Positions 52,013 through 61,677 of a DNA stretch of 64,000 nucleotides are shown one piece after another (the stretch's first letter is position 1; each line of letters begins with the position of its first letter). Made by a program: the position numbers and the translations under genes. The notes beneath the pieces are model-generated. The model did no database searches. It saw nothing but the letters and a program-made list of their open reading frames with translations, and was not told where the DNA came from. The stretch comes from HGM11368 sp051883455 (lineage in GTDB: Bacteria; Bacillota; Clostridia; Christensenellales; UBA3700). The stretch covers positions 39,053 to 103,052 of the forward strand of contig JBJETT010000007.1 of NCBI GenBank assembly GCA_051883455.1. The letters are read 5' to 3'.

Positions 52013-52958
52013 ATACGGATTTTATTCTTTGGATAGTGCCGTCTTGGACTACGAAATCAAAGTATTTGACGTGTGCGTAGTCGCCGTCGCCGTAGACGAG
52101 CCCCAAACGATTGGGGCGGTATGGTACAACGGGGACAGAGAGTATCTCTCTAAAGTCGCCGAGCGTATTAGCCAAAGAAGCAACGGGAATAGATGGCGCA
52201 ATGGTACCAACCATATCCATATCGCCTACGAAATAGCTTTCTACAAGAGCGTAGCAGAGTAGGGCGTCACAACAACATAGCGTCCTATCGTAGTCAAACT
52301 CTACCTTGTCTACCACGTAACTGCCGTCGCGCAAGGTGAGATAGCGATGCATCTTTCTACCGCACATATCGTGTAAGTCGTCGGTTATTCTTATGCAGTC
52401 TTGGCAAACTTCCACTTCGTCACCGTAGCATTGCAATAGTATGGTATAATCTTCTTCGTATTCTAGCACCGCCAAAAATTTTTTGTTGCGACAAGTAGCG
52501 GTGACGGATAACAACTGGCAATTTGACGATAGTGGGATAGCTCGGCATTGAAGATTATGTAGAGCGTGAGGACAGTCTAGCACGGTCACTTCGTTTTCCG
52601 TCTCTACGCTAAGGTGGTAGCCGCCAAGATTGTAGCAAGTTAGACAGTGCTCGGTTTCGTCGCAAGTGATAAATTCTTCGCACAAGACTTGTTTGTCGCT
52701 AGATAAAGAGATAGCCACCTGCTTAAAACGCACGCAAAAGATACCGCCTTTGCAGTCGATTATCGACAGTCTTTCGTTAGGTTGCACTACTTCGTCTTTG
52801 ACAACGAGTTTTACCAGTTGAGCAAGTGAGTTTGACTTTTCGGGCATATAGCTCAACGCCACCGTCGAGTTGGGCGAAGTGGTGAGAATATCGTCTTGCA
52901 AAGTCTTGCCGTCAGCAAGCAAAAAGTCGTCTTTTACGTCAAAATATATGATTGCCAT
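52011..52958 (-). CDS. Cys-rich protein of unknown function
   Basis: A 315-residue soluble protein that I do not recognise. It is predicted to be mainly beta-strand, with no TM segment or signal peptide, and holds many Cys residues (for example 'CDETEHCLTCYNLGGYH', 'CYGDEVEVCQDC', 'RTLCCCDALLC') without a regular zinc-finger spacing. There is no Shine-Dalgarno sequence before ATG 52958; a TACAAT box ends 5 nt upstream, so it may be leaderless. It has no visible operon partner. Confidence 0.6.
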   Translation of the reverse strand: MAIIYFDVKDDFLLADGKTLQDDILTTSPNSTVALSYMPEKSNSLAQLVKLVVKDEVVQPNERLSIIDCKGGIFCVRFKQVAISLSSDKQVLCEEFITCDETEHCLTCYNLGGYHLSVETENEVTVLDCPHALHNLQCRAIPLSSNCQLLSVTATCRNKKFLAVLEYEEDYTILLQCYGDEVEVCQDCIRITDDLHDMCGRKMHRYLTLRDGSYVVDKVEFDYDRTLCCCDALLCYALVESYFVGDMDMVGTIAPSIPVASLANTLGDFREILSVPVVPYRPNRLGLVYGDGDYAHVKYFDFVVQDGTIQRIKSV

Positions 52959-53020
52959 ACCGTATTGTATGATTGGGTGGGTGTGTATTATAACAAATAA
53001 TCTATTATAAGACGAGAGTA

Positions 53021-53049
53021 ATATAAAAACGCCGTATTGCTACGGCGTT
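53021..53049 (-). terminator. Terminator of the 53.1-53.9 kb lipoprotein gene
   Basis: Minus strand: a 9-bp perfect stem AACGCCGTA/TACGGCGTT with a GCAA loop, then TTTATAT. Confidence 0.85.
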
Positions 53050-53081
53050 GTATAATAGTTGCACACATTGCGTCGTATCGG

Positions 53082-53909
53082 TTATGCTACCGTTACGCTG
53101 TCGAGAGTATAAGTGACGTTGCCCTCTATTATTTTGACTATTACGTTGCTAGAACCGCCAACGGCTTGGTTGGACACGTAGCATTTGAGTGGAGTGCCTT
53201 TGCCCGGGAATGTGCGGTTGATGGACAACTCGATAGTGGCAACGCTGTAGGTGGTTTCTCCAACTATCAGCTCGGATGTCGAAGAGGTCTTGCTGAGAAG
53301 CACCGAATTGAGTTTGTTTGACTTGAAGTCAGGCATGTTGATACTAAACGAAGTCGTGTCCGTAGGGAAGGAGCGAGCGAGTAGATACAACATAGCGTTG
53401 TCGGTATAAGGCGTAGAGAAGAAGTCTTTGATTTTGATACCGTCAGTGACTGGCTCGCCGTCGGAAACGTAAGTATAATATACCTTGTCCTTGTTGGCGT
53501 ATTCCGCAGTAACTTCTTCTACCTTAGTGCTGTTGACAGCCTTGCTGTAAGAGGCTTTGACTTGCATTGTGGTGTAACAAAGCACTTTGGTATCTATCGT
53601 GTCGCCATTGTTCATAACAAGACTAGACGTGGCCACGTAACCCGTAAAAGATTGATAGTTCTTGTCTTGCAAAGTAACGTCTTCGTTGTCTACGCGGTTG
53701 ACTACGAGGGTGTAGGTGCCACTGAGCGTAACGTCGCCCTCGGTGTAGGCTACGTTGTATACGGTGGTCTCGTTCTTATCTCTCAAAGAAATCCAAGGTG
53801 CGCTATTGCCCAACTTTTTTTGGATAGGGGAAGAGCCGCTACAGCCCGCAAGTGCCGTCATGCAAACAGCCAAAACCATAATTACTGCCAAAATAATTCT
53901 CTTTTTCAT
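53082..53909 (-). CDS. Lipoprotein of unknown function, leaderless
   Basis: A 275-residue protein. The ATG at 53909 opens a lipoprotein signal peptide ending in 'ALAGC' (lipobox; Cys at about residue 23). The mature part looks beta-rich, with pairs such as 'GDVTLSGTYTLVVNRVDNED' and a Thr/Ser-rich C-terminal half. I do not recognise a family. A longer frame upstream to 54083 is not used: the TATAAT box 6 nt before this ATG places transcription start at the codon itself, and there is no ribosome binding site. Confidence 0.7.
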   Translation of the reverse strand: MKKRIILAVIMVLAVCMTALAGCSGSSPIQKKLGNSAPWISLRDKNETTVYNVAYTEGDVTLSGTYTLVVNRVDNEDVTLQDKNYQSFTGYVATSSLVMNNGDTIDTKVLCYTTMQVKASYSKAVNSTKVEEVTAEYANKDKVYYTYVSDGEPVTDGIKIKDFFSTPYTDNAMLYLLARSFPTDTTSFSINMPDFKSNKLNSVLLSKTSSTSELIVGETTYSVATIELSINRTFPGKGTPLKCYVSNQAVGGSSNVIVKIIEGNVTYTLDSVTVA

Positions 53910-53915
53910 ACAAGT

Positions 53916-53943
53916 ATTATAACATATAAAATAAATAATACAA
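53916..53943 (-). promoter_or_regulatory. Leaderless promoter of the lipoprotein gene
   Basis: On the minus strand TTGTAT (53938-53943), a 16-nt spacer and a perfect TATAAT (53916-53921), then 6 nt to the ATG. It is back-to-back with the addB promoter. Confidence 0.65.
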
Positions 53944-53961
53944 TAAAAATTTATAATAATA

Positions 53962-53990
53962 TTGATATTGCAGCGAGAAATTGGTAAAAT
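53962..53990 (+). promoter_or_regulatory. Leaderless promoter of addB-addA
   Basis: TTGATA (53962-53967), a 17-nt spacer and TAAAAT (53985-53990), then 6 nt to the addB ATG. No Shine-Dalgarno sequence is present. Confidence 0.65.
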
Positions 53991-53996
53991 GAAAAT

Positions 53997-56900
53997 ATGA
54001 TAAATATTATTCTTACCCCAATACTTACCAGCAAGCCTATTTTGAAAAAAATCAAAGAAAATTTTGACGGGAAATCCCGCCATTTGCTTATCGTGCCCGA
54101 TAGATTTACTCTATCTTACGAAAAGAGCGCCATTGATTTTATCGGCAATGACGACGAGTCAACGCAAAAGGAAGTATTAGATTATCTTGGGCTTAGGGGA
54201 AGCTTTGAATTGGAAGTTTCGAGTTTTTCCAAACTCGCAGATAGATTTTTGAAGAGAAAGGCATTGCGCCTCTTGGACAAGCAGTCTGAGATAATGTTAT
54301 TGCGAAAGGTGATAGAAGAAAATAAAGACAGCCTAGTGTGCTTTGGTAGAGCAATCAAGCAGGCAAGCTTTGCCGAAGAAATGTACGCCGCCATATCGCA
54401 GATTAGAAATAGCGGTGTGACGGTGGAGCAGTTGCAATCATTGGACGGCAAGCTAGATAGCAAAACGCAGATGAAAACTCGCGACATCGCGTTGTTGTAT
54501 TCTCGATACGTGCAAGCGTTGCAACAGGGCTACGTGGACGGAACGAGTAAATTGCAAGCCTTTGCTAACGGCATAGAAGACAGCGAACTGGCAGATTATC
54601 ATATCTATCTCACGGATTTTACCTCTTTGACAAGAGTAGAAAAAGATATCGTACAAGCTATGATGAAGACGGCTTTGTCGTTTGACGCTTGTTTGCTCTC
54701 CTCAGTCGATGCCAATAGCTTTATTTATCCGCAATCGATGCAAGACGACTTTGTCGCCATGGCTCAAAGAGCGGGGCAAATCGTCAATATCGAGAGATAC
54801 GACCCCTGCCTTGGCGGAGATATGGGAGCGTTGCAAAGAAGTTTGTTTAGTTGTGAAAAGCCTACGGCGCCAAGTAGGTCGGGACAAGTCAAGTTGTACG
54901 TTGCGGGAGACGTTGAGCAAGAGATAAAACACGTGGCTAGGCAAATCAACTCTTTGATACGCAGTGGCGAGGCAAGATACAAGGATATTGCCATAGTTTG
55001 CCCCGACTTTGAGGGCTACGGCGACGAGATATACAAGATTTTTCAAGACTATGACGTGTCTTATTATTGCGACGTCAAGACGCCTCTTATCACGCAAGCC
55101 TTGCCTAAGACGTTGCACGCAGCTATCAAAGCCAAGTTGTCTAACTATGGACAGAGAGAAGTCTTGGCTTATGCCAAGAGTCCGTTGACGGGGCTTGACT
55201 ACGAAGACGTATGTATCTTTGAAAATTATTGTCTGGAAAAGGGCGTGGAATACGGCAAATTTTTGGACAAGTTTGAGACAGAATGCGTTGAGGACGATAG
55301 AGCGGAAAGGGTAAGAGCGTGTCTTATGGACTCGCTATCTAAGCTCGAGAGCAACGTCAAGACGGTTGCGGAGGCGAGCGGTAGCGTCAACGCCTTTTTG
55401 ATAGCGTGCGATTTGGAGAAGAAAAACCAAGCTTTGGCACGAAAGCAAAGTCAAGATGGGTTGAGCGTTGAGAGTGCCGTGACGGTACAATGCTATGACA
55501 AAGTCAAGAAAATTCTTGACCAAGCAGTCGGCATTATGGGCGACACCGCGATGGATATGGAGAAGTTTTTGAGTGTGCTCTTTAGTGCAATCGCGGGCGC
55601 GGAAGTCAGCACGACGCCGTTGTACGTAGACAGCGTATTCGTGGGGGATATGACGAGTTCTAGGTACGAAGACGTCAAGTATATGTTCGTACTTGGAGCT
55701 AACGAAAACTGCTTTCCAAGCCAAAGCGCAGGCAACGGAATAGTGGCTGAGCGAGAATCGGTTGCGTGGGCAAAATCGGGCGTTGTGGTAGAGCCGGACG
55801 TTAAGGCGCGCAATAGAATGCAAAAGCTCAATATTTTGACCACCATACTCAAGGCGGAAAAGAGGTTGACGATAAGTTACGCGCTCAAAGATAGTCTTAT
55901 GCAACCTTGCACTTGTTCGTCAACGGTAGAATACATTGGGGAGTTGTGTGGCGTTGAGATACAAAACGTCGACGATTGGACTAGCATTAAGGCGGACGAC
56001 AGGCTACAATATCTCTCTACGGACAGCAATATTTTGCAAGAGTTTATCGAAATGGTACGCCTTACCAAAAACAATATGTGGGGTAGGAGAGACGAAGAAC
56101 TCGATTTGTTGGATAAAGTCTACACTATAGCGTGCAAAAAACACGGCAGAGAATACGTGGACGGCTTGTTGACGGACGATAGGCGTGCAACTAGCCAAAT
56201 CGACGTCGAAGGCGTTGCTTGGAACAAAGGCAGTTCCTCGGCGAGCCAATTCGAGTGTTATTTTAATTGTCCGTTTAAGCATTACGCCAACTACGTGCTC
56301 AAGCTTAGAAGAAGGGAAGAAGCTAAACTAGAAGTGTCGGATTTGGGTACCTACTTGCACGCAATCGCCGAGCAATATTTTACCGACCCTAAGTGTTGCG
56401 AATATACTCCCGAAGAACAAAAAGTGATTGTGGACGAGATATACGACAAGCTATGTCAAGAGGACAAAAAACTTACAATTCTCACCTCTCAACCTACGGG
56501 TATGAGCCTAAAAAATAAGATTACTTCTAGGGCTTGGTTTATGATACAAAAACTCACGCAAAAAATGCAATATACCAAGTTTAGACCGTACGCGTGCGAG
56601 AAGAAATTCGGCTTTGGCGAAGAGGGCGATTTGCCGGCGGTTGCAATCGACAACGGCAATAGAGTCGTCAATATTAGAGGAATTATCGACCGTATCGATA
56701 CCTATCAAGACAAATTTTTCGTCATTGATTACAAGTCCAAATCACATATCGACTTCAAACCGAAAAACGTGCTCTTTGGCGACAGAATACAAATGATGAT
56801 TTATATTATGGCGGTGGCTACGCAAGAAAGTTTTACACCTGCGGGTATGTTTTACGTGCTGATGAACGACAAGTACGTCAATCCAAAAGACGATGCTGAA

Positions 56901-57308
56901 AAGAGATTTAGATACGTGGGTTACGTCGATGCGAGCGAAGACAATATTGCCGACCTAGACAATAGATTGACGCAAGATGCCGACGTCAAAAGCGACTTGT
57001 TTGACCTCAAAAGGAAGGTTAGCGCCAAGGGAAGCAAACTTAGCGGTAGTATCTTGACAAGTAAGGAGATAGAAACTACTTGCGGTTACGTCAAGAAGCT
57101 TATCGCCAAAGCCGCAAAAGAAATAGACGACGGGTACGCCGAGCCTAAGCCTTTGAAAGACGGGTGCAGGTATTGCGACTACAAAAACATGTGCGGATTT
57201 GAGCAAATGCAAAGGCAAGAGAGAGATTTTGAAAGCATAAAAATCGCCAAAATGATAGAATTAGTCACCGCTAGCGAAAAAGGAGGAGAAGATGATAGAT
57301 TGGAGTAG
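53997..57308 (+). CDS. addB: AddAB helicase-nuclease subunit AddB, P-loop lost
   Basis: A 1103-residue AddB. With AddA it resects double-strand breaks to a Chi-like site for RecA loading. The nuclease/Fe-S domain is intact: C758 in 'FNCPFKHYANYVL', the later trio C1057-x2-C1060-x5-C1066 ('CRYCDYKNMC'), and the nuclease core 'FVIDYKSKS'. At the N-terminus, where AddB has a GxxGSGK[ST] loop, this protein reads 'IILTPILTSKPILKK' and then the conserved 'LLIVPDRFTLSYEK'. So the N-terminal ATP site is gone. It lacks a ribosome binding site and looks leaderless. It overlaps addA by 17 bp. Confidence 0.9.
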   Translation: MINIILTPILTSKPILKKIKENFDGKSRHLLIVPDRFTLSYEKSAIDFIGNDDESTQKEVLDYLGLRGSFELEVSSFSKLADRFLKRKALRLLDKQSEIMLLRKVIEENKDSLVCFGRAIKQASFAEEMYAAISQIRNSGVTVEQLQSLDGKLDSKTQMKTRDIALLYSRYVQALQQGYVDGTSKLQAFANGIEDSELADYHIYLTDFTSLTRVEKDIVQAMMKTALSFDACLLSSVDANSFIYPQSMQDDFVAMAQRAGQIVNIERYDPCLGGDMGALQRSLFSCEKPTAPSRSGQVKLYVAGDVEQEIKHVARQINSLIRSGEARYKDIAIVCPDFEGYGDEIYKIFQDYDVSYYCDVKTPLITQALPKTLHAAIKAKLSNYGQREVLAYAKSPLTGLDYEDVCIFENYCLEKGVEYGKFLDKFETECVEDDRAERVRACLMDSLSKLESNVKTVAEASGSVNAFLIACDLEKKNQALARKQSQDGLSVESAVTVQCYDKVKKILDQAVGIMGDTAMDMEKFLSVLFSAIAGAEVSTTPLYVDSVFVGDMTSSRYEDVKYMFVLGANENCFPSQSAGNGIVAERESVAWAKSGVVVEPDVKARNRMQKLNILTTILKAEKRLTISYALKDSLMQPCTCSSTVEYIGELCGVEIQNVDDWTSIKADDRLQYLSTDSNILQEFIEMVRLTKNNMWGRRDEELDLLDKVYTIACKKHGREYVDGLLTDDRRATSQIDVEGVAWNKGSSSASQFECYFNCPFKHYANYVLKLRRREEAKLEVSDLGTYLHAIAEQYFTDPKCCEYTPEEQKVIVDEIYDKLCQEDKKLTILTSQPTGMSLKNKITSRAWFMIQKLTQKMQYTKFRPYACEKKFGFGEEGDLPAVAIDNGNRVVNIRGIIDRIDTYQDKFFVIDYKSKSHIDFKPKNVLFGDRIQMMIYIMAVATQESFTPAGMFYVLMNDKYVNPKDDAEKRFRYVGYVDASEDNIADLDNRLTQDADVKSDLFDLKRKVSAKGSKLSGSILTSKEIETTCGYVKKLIAKAAKEIDDGYAEPKPLKDGCRYCDYKNMCGFEQMQRQERDFESIKIAKMIELVTASEKGGEDDRLE

Positions 57309-60300
57309 TCAACAGCTTGACGTCATCAATAGTCGTCAGAACAACACCCTCGTTTCTGCGTCGGCTGGTAGCGGTAAGACTACCGTTATGCTAGAAAGAC
57401 TTATTCGCATCATTACGGGCGACGACTTTACGCACGAAACCGTACCTATCAAGAATATCGTCGTCGTCACCTTTAACAATGGTGTGGCGCAAGAATTGAG
57501 AAACAAAATCGGCAAAAAGCTAAAAGAAAAATTAGACGCTACTCAAAATAGTCGTCATAGAGAATTTTTGAGAGAACAAATTGAAGATTTGGCGGTAGCG
57601 GACATATCGACTTTGCACTCGCTGTGTGGCAATATTATTAGACAGAACTTTGAGGCGGTAGGCGTCGATCCGTCGTTTGGGCTATTGGACGACGACGGTA
57701 GAAAGGCGTTGTTTGACAAGGCTGTGGAAGATACGCTCAAAGTATATCGCTCGGATTTTTCACTTCAATTCGAAAGTTTTGCGAGGTATTGCACGGATTA
57801 CGAATTCAAAAATATAATCAAAGACTTCTACGAATTCGTCGTTGCGCAACCCGATAGACGGCATTATCTAGACAGCGTTGCTTTGCTATGCACCTCGACC
57901 GACCTTGACAACAATCCTCTCGTCAAAAGATACGTGGACAAACTGAATAGACAGTTGCAAAGACTAAAACTAGAAACGAGTACCGTGCAAGGCAGGTGCG
58001 AAGCTATTGGCTACGTAGAGGGAGCGGATTATTGTGCGTGTCTATTGCAAAGTATCAATGCTTTTGGCAGTTTTTCGACTTTTAGCGAGATGTTGCAAAG
58101 TAGCAAAATAAGCGTCAGCATTAGCAAGCCAAGGCGAAACAAAAAGGACGATATAGAGGTCAAAGAACTAAAAGAGGCTTATATCGACCTAGCCGAACAA
58201 AGTGAAGATTTGGTTGAAAAACTCAATACGTATGCAACTATTGACTATTCCACTCACCAACAATCGGTGCAAAAATGCAACGATACGGTTGCAATGTTGT
58301 GTGAGTTCACTTCTAAAGTGATAGATAGGTACGCCTTTCTCAAAGGACAAGAGGATAGGCTCGACTTCAACGACCTAGAGTATTACGCCGTTTTAGCTTT
58401 GCAAAACGAGGAAGTTGCCGAGGCGTATAGGCAAAAATACAGTTACGTTTGTGTGGACGAGTATCAAGATATCAACGCCGTGCAAGAATACATACTCGGC
58501 AAAATCTCCAACGGCAAAAACTTGTTTATGGTCGGCGATTCCAAGCAGAGTATTTACGCTTTTAGACAAACCGATACAGGCATATTTTTGGGTAAGCTTG
58601 ACGACTATCTGCAAGACTCGACGTTGGGTAAGCCGTATTATCTCAATTCCAATTATCGCTCTAGCAAGGATATATTGCAATTCGTCAATCAAATCTTTGA
58701 CGTTGTGATGACCAAAGAATTCGGTGGGGTAGACTATAGCCGTACGGCTCGTTTGGAAGAAGGACACAAGGCGTACGAGTCTACTTGCGACAAGCCCGTA
58801 CAAGTAGTTTTGTTTGAAGAAAAGGACGCCAAAAAGCAAATGCCTTTTGATAACGACGGCGTGTACAGCGTGCGTAGTCACCAAGTCGACGCTACGACGG
58901 AATATCGTCAAGAATCGTTGTGGATAGCCGATAAAATAAGGCAGTTGGTTTCTAGCGGTAGTATTTGCCAAATAGTCGACGGACAACCCCATAATCGAGC
59001 CGTTGAATATAAGGATATAGCAATACTCTTTGCTAGTCGAAGTCCTGAGGTAGAGGACTTGACTAGGTGTCTAAATCAAGTCGGCATTCCGGTGGACGAT
59101 GCGCTAGTTGTCAAAAACAAAACCAACGCGTCACTCAATACTATAATAGATTTGCTCAAAGTGATAGACAACTATCGACAAGACGTTGCATTAGCCTCGA
59201 CAATGATGGGTTATTTTGGCGGTTTTGGAATGGACGAGATGGCAGAGATTAGAAGGATAGGCGAGCCCCTCGTAGGCAAAACGCGACTGCAACATTTTTA
59301 TCAATACGTTTTGGCAGTCAAAGATACGGACACACCGCTAGGAAACAAAATCAAGAAATTCTTTGATTTTATAGACAAATGCCTGGTAGCGCAAGCTTCG
59401 TTGTCGGTTGGCAATCTAATCAAAAAGATTATCTACGACAGCGGTTTTGACAGTTACGTGTTGCTCAAAGAGGGCGGGAAGCGAGAATTTGAAGAACTGA
59501 CTGCTTTTGTAAAAAATCTAAAGGGCAAGAGCTACGATAGAAGTTTGAGCGAATTTTTGACGACGAACGACGGTATTGAGATTAGTTCTAGTGTGGCTGT
59601 TGCTCAGACCAACGACGACTGTGTCAAGATGTTGAGCATGCACGCATCCAAAGGGCTAGAATATCCCGTAGTTTTTGTAGTCAACGTGGATAAAGGCTTT
59701 AACAAGGACTATAATAAAAAGAAATTTTTGGTTGACAAAGACTACGGCGTAGCGATGAAAACGCTAGACGACGAGGCGTATATAGCTACCGACAACGTGG
59801 TGCTAGACGCAATGAAGGACTACAAAGACAAGTGCTACAAAGAAGAGAGATTGAGATTGCTCTACGTAGCTTTGACGAGAGCAAAGAATATGCTTTTCGT
59901 CACTGGGGCGGTCCCTTCTTTTGACAAGGCGACTAGCGGTATTGTCCCCGAGAACGTAAATTGCTCTTTGCAATGGCTAACTTACGTGGCGGGCAAAAAC
60001 CATGCTTTTGAACAAAAGTACGTGCTTTGTCAAGACGACGTTCCTATGGGGGAAACCAAATCAAACAAGAGAGCGCTTGCTTTTAGGCTGCTACAAGATT
60101 GCGACGTTGAAGAATTGGAGAAAGGGCTCAAGCTGGATTATGCTTACAAAGAAAGTAGGACTTTAGGTATAAAACATACCGTTACGGCAATAAATAATAT
60201 AGCCTCGCAAGCAACCTACGAACACGAGCATGCCAATTACGGCGAAAGTGGAAAGAATTTGGTGGGAACGGCTTTGCACAAAGCTATGGAATTGATAGAC

Positions 60301-60744
60301 TTTGGCTTGCAAGGCAAAGAAGAGGTGGCTCGATATCTTGACGAGCTCGTCAAGAATGACGAGTTGAGCGCGGAGCAAAGAGCAATGGTTGACCCGCAAA
60401 TAATAGCAGATTGTTTGCAGTTGCCGTCAATTAAGCTCGCTAAAGAGTATAGACACTTTAGAGAAAAGAATTTCGTGTTAGACATTCCTGCTTGCGAAGT
60501 GCTCGAGGGTGTAAAAACCGACGACAAAATATTGTTACAAGGTACGATAGACTTGTTGATTGAGTTGCCTGAGGGCTACGTCATCGTCGACTTCAAATAT
60601 TCTAGCAAGAGCGACGAGGAGATAAAACGCAGTTACGCCAAGCAACTCGAGCTCTATCAGTTGGCGGTAGAGAGCTGCAGTAAAAAGAAGGTCGTAAGCA
60701 AGGTTATCGTCGTGATAGGCGACAGCCGAGAAATAAATCTATAA
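57292..60744 (+). CDS. addA: AddAB helicase-nuclease subunit AddA
   Basis: A 1150-residue SF1A helicase and nuclease. Walker A ASAGSGKT is at 23-30, motif Ia 'NIVVVTFNN', motif II 'YVCVDEYQDINAVQ', motif III 'FMVGDSKQSIYAFR', motif V/VI 'SMHASKGLEYPVVFVVN' and 'LLYVALTRAKN'. The C-terminal RecB-type nuclease shows 'GTIDLLIE' and 'VIVDFKYSS'. SD GGAGGAG lies inside the end of addB. It forms the working helicase of the complex. Confidence 0.95.
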   Translation: MIDWSSQQLDVINSRQNNTLVSASAGSGKTTVMLERLIRIITGDDFTHETVPIKNIVVVTFNNGVAQELRNKIGKKLKEKLDATQNSRHREFLREQIEDLAVADISTLHSLCGNIIRQNFEAVGVDPSFGLLDDDGRKALFDKAVEDTLKVYRSDFSLQFESFARYCTDYEFKNIIKDFYEFVVAQPDRRHYLDSVALLCTSTDLDNNPLVKRYVDKLNRQLQRLKLETSTVQGRCEAIGYVEGADYCACLLQSINAFGSFSTFSEMLQSSKISVSISKPRRNKKDDIEVKELKEAYIDLAEQSEDLVEKLNTYATIDYSTHQQSVQKCNDTVAMLCEFTSKVIDRYAFLKGQEDRLDFNDLEYYAVLALQNEEVAEAYRQKYSYVCVDEYQDINAVQEYILGKISNGKNLFMVGDSKQSIYAFRQTDTGIFLGKLDDYLQDSTLGKPYYLNSNYRSSKDILQFVNQIFDVVMTKEFGGVDYSRTARLEEGHKAYESTCDKPVQVVLFEEKDAKKQMPFDNDGVYSVRSHQVDATTEYRQESLWIADKIRQLVSSGSICQIVDGQPHNRAVEYKDIAILFASRSPEVEDLTRCLNQVGIPVDDALVVKNKTNASLNTIIDLLKVIDNYRQDVALASTMMGYFGGFGMDEMAEIRRIGEPLVGKTRLQHFYQYVLAVKDTDTPLGNKIKKFFDFIDKCLVAQASLSVGNLIKKIIYDSGFDSYVLLKEGGKREFEELTAFVKNLKGKSYDRSLSEFLTTNDGIEISSSVAVAQTNDDCVKMLSMHASKGLEYPVVFVVNVDKGFNKDYNKKKFLVDKDYGVAMKTLDDEAYIATDNVVLDAMKDYKDKCYKEERLRLLYVALTRAKNMLFVTGAVPSFDKATSGIVPENVNCSLQWLTYVAGKNHAFEQKYVLCQDDVPMGETKSNKRALAFRLLQDCDVEELEKGLKLDYAYKESRTLGIKHTVTAINNIASQATYEHEHANYGESGKNLVGTALHKAMELIDFGLQGKEEVARYLDELVKNDELSAEQRAMVDPQIIADCLQLPSIKLAKEYRHFREKNFVLDIPACEVLEGVKTDDKILLQGTIDLLIELPEGYVIVDFKYSSKSDEEIKRSYAKQLELYQLAVESCSKKKVVSKVIVVIGDSREINL

Positions 60745-60784
60745 CTATTGAATAAAGACGTTACATACTTTTAGGAGGGGTGTA

Positions 60785-61612
60785 ATGTCTTTATTGGTTT
60801 TGATTACTAACGTAATCGTTTGGGTGGCTTCGCAGTTGAGTCTAAAAATGCTTTTGCTCGGCGGGGTCGCAATTATCTTATTGTTGTCATGGCTTGATTT
60901 GGCAATCGTATCGTCACGCAACGGCAATGGCAAAATTTTGAGAGCAGTCAAGGCTTTCGTGAGAAAACACGGCGAAATCGACGAATTGAAAATTGCCAAA
61001 TTCGTCAAATCCGTAGGAAAAAAGTTTCCTAAAAAAGAGCGTAGATTGCTCAAACTGTATATGATGAGTGGCGAAGCGTACAACGCTTCGACTTTGCCAT
61101 TAGCAATATCCGAGATGACAACGAAAGAGCATAAGTCGCCTAAGTTGACCGTCAAAGGCGGTGTGGCGGTAATTTTTGCCGTTCAATCGTTGATGCTGAT
61201 TGCAGGTGAGAGCTGGGCTAGGGTGTTCGTTGCAATAGGCGCGTTGACTTTGGCGGGATTGCTAATCAACTTCTTTGCCATGCTCGTAGTCAAGATTATG
61301 GCGTTTGCTAACGAAAAGAGCGGTGTAAAATTAGAAAAGTTGCTCTCGCGCTATATCGTGGTGGGTAGAGGCAGGCTTGTTCCCGTCGTTGACTTGAACA
61401 AGCTCGACTGCAAAATGAAGGGCGCAGGCAGTAGTAGCGTCAACAAGCTCAGCGAGAGTCTTGACAGCTTTGTGGATAGTTGTCCCGACAAGTTCATTGC
61501 GCAAATCGTAGAGCAAGGCTTGAATAATTGTAGCTTTGGCAAGGAGCTGACGGCGCAAGAAAAAGATTATTTTGACAGGGCAATGCAAAGACTAAGAAAT
61601 TTTTGCTCTTAA
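60785..61612 (+). CDS. Membrane protein of unknown function
   Basis: A 275-residue protein with two N-terminal TM segments (about 2-38), a basic cytoplasmic stretch, two more TM segments (about 118-165) and a soluble C-terminal domain. I recognise no family. SD AGGAGGGG precedes the ATG. It follows addA by 40 bp and may share its transcript. Confidence 0.6.
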   Translation: MSLLVLITNVIVWVASQLSLKMLLLGGVAIILLLSWLDLAIVSSRNGNGKILRAVKAFVRKHGEIDELKIAKFVKSVGKKFPKKERRLLKLYMMSGEAYNASTLPLAISEMTTKEHKSPKLTVKGGVAVIFAVQSLMLIAGESWARVFVAIGALTLAGLLINFFAMLVVKIMAFANEKSGVKLEKLLSRYIVVGRGRLVPVVDLNKLDCKMKGAGSSSVNKLSESLDSFVDSCPDKFIAQIVEQGLNNCSFGKELTAQEKDYFDRAMQRLRNFCS

Positions 61613-61617
61613 ATATC

Positions 61618-61646
61618 TTGCCAAAAGCGTTTTTTTAGGCTACAAT
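61618..61646 (+). promoter_or_regulatory. Promoter of corA
   Basis: TTGCCA (61618-61623), a 17-nt spacer and TACAAT (61641-61646), 31 nt before the ATG. Confidence 0.65.
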
Positions 61647-61677
61647 AGTTTTGCAATAATCAAAAGGAGGTGCTTGT

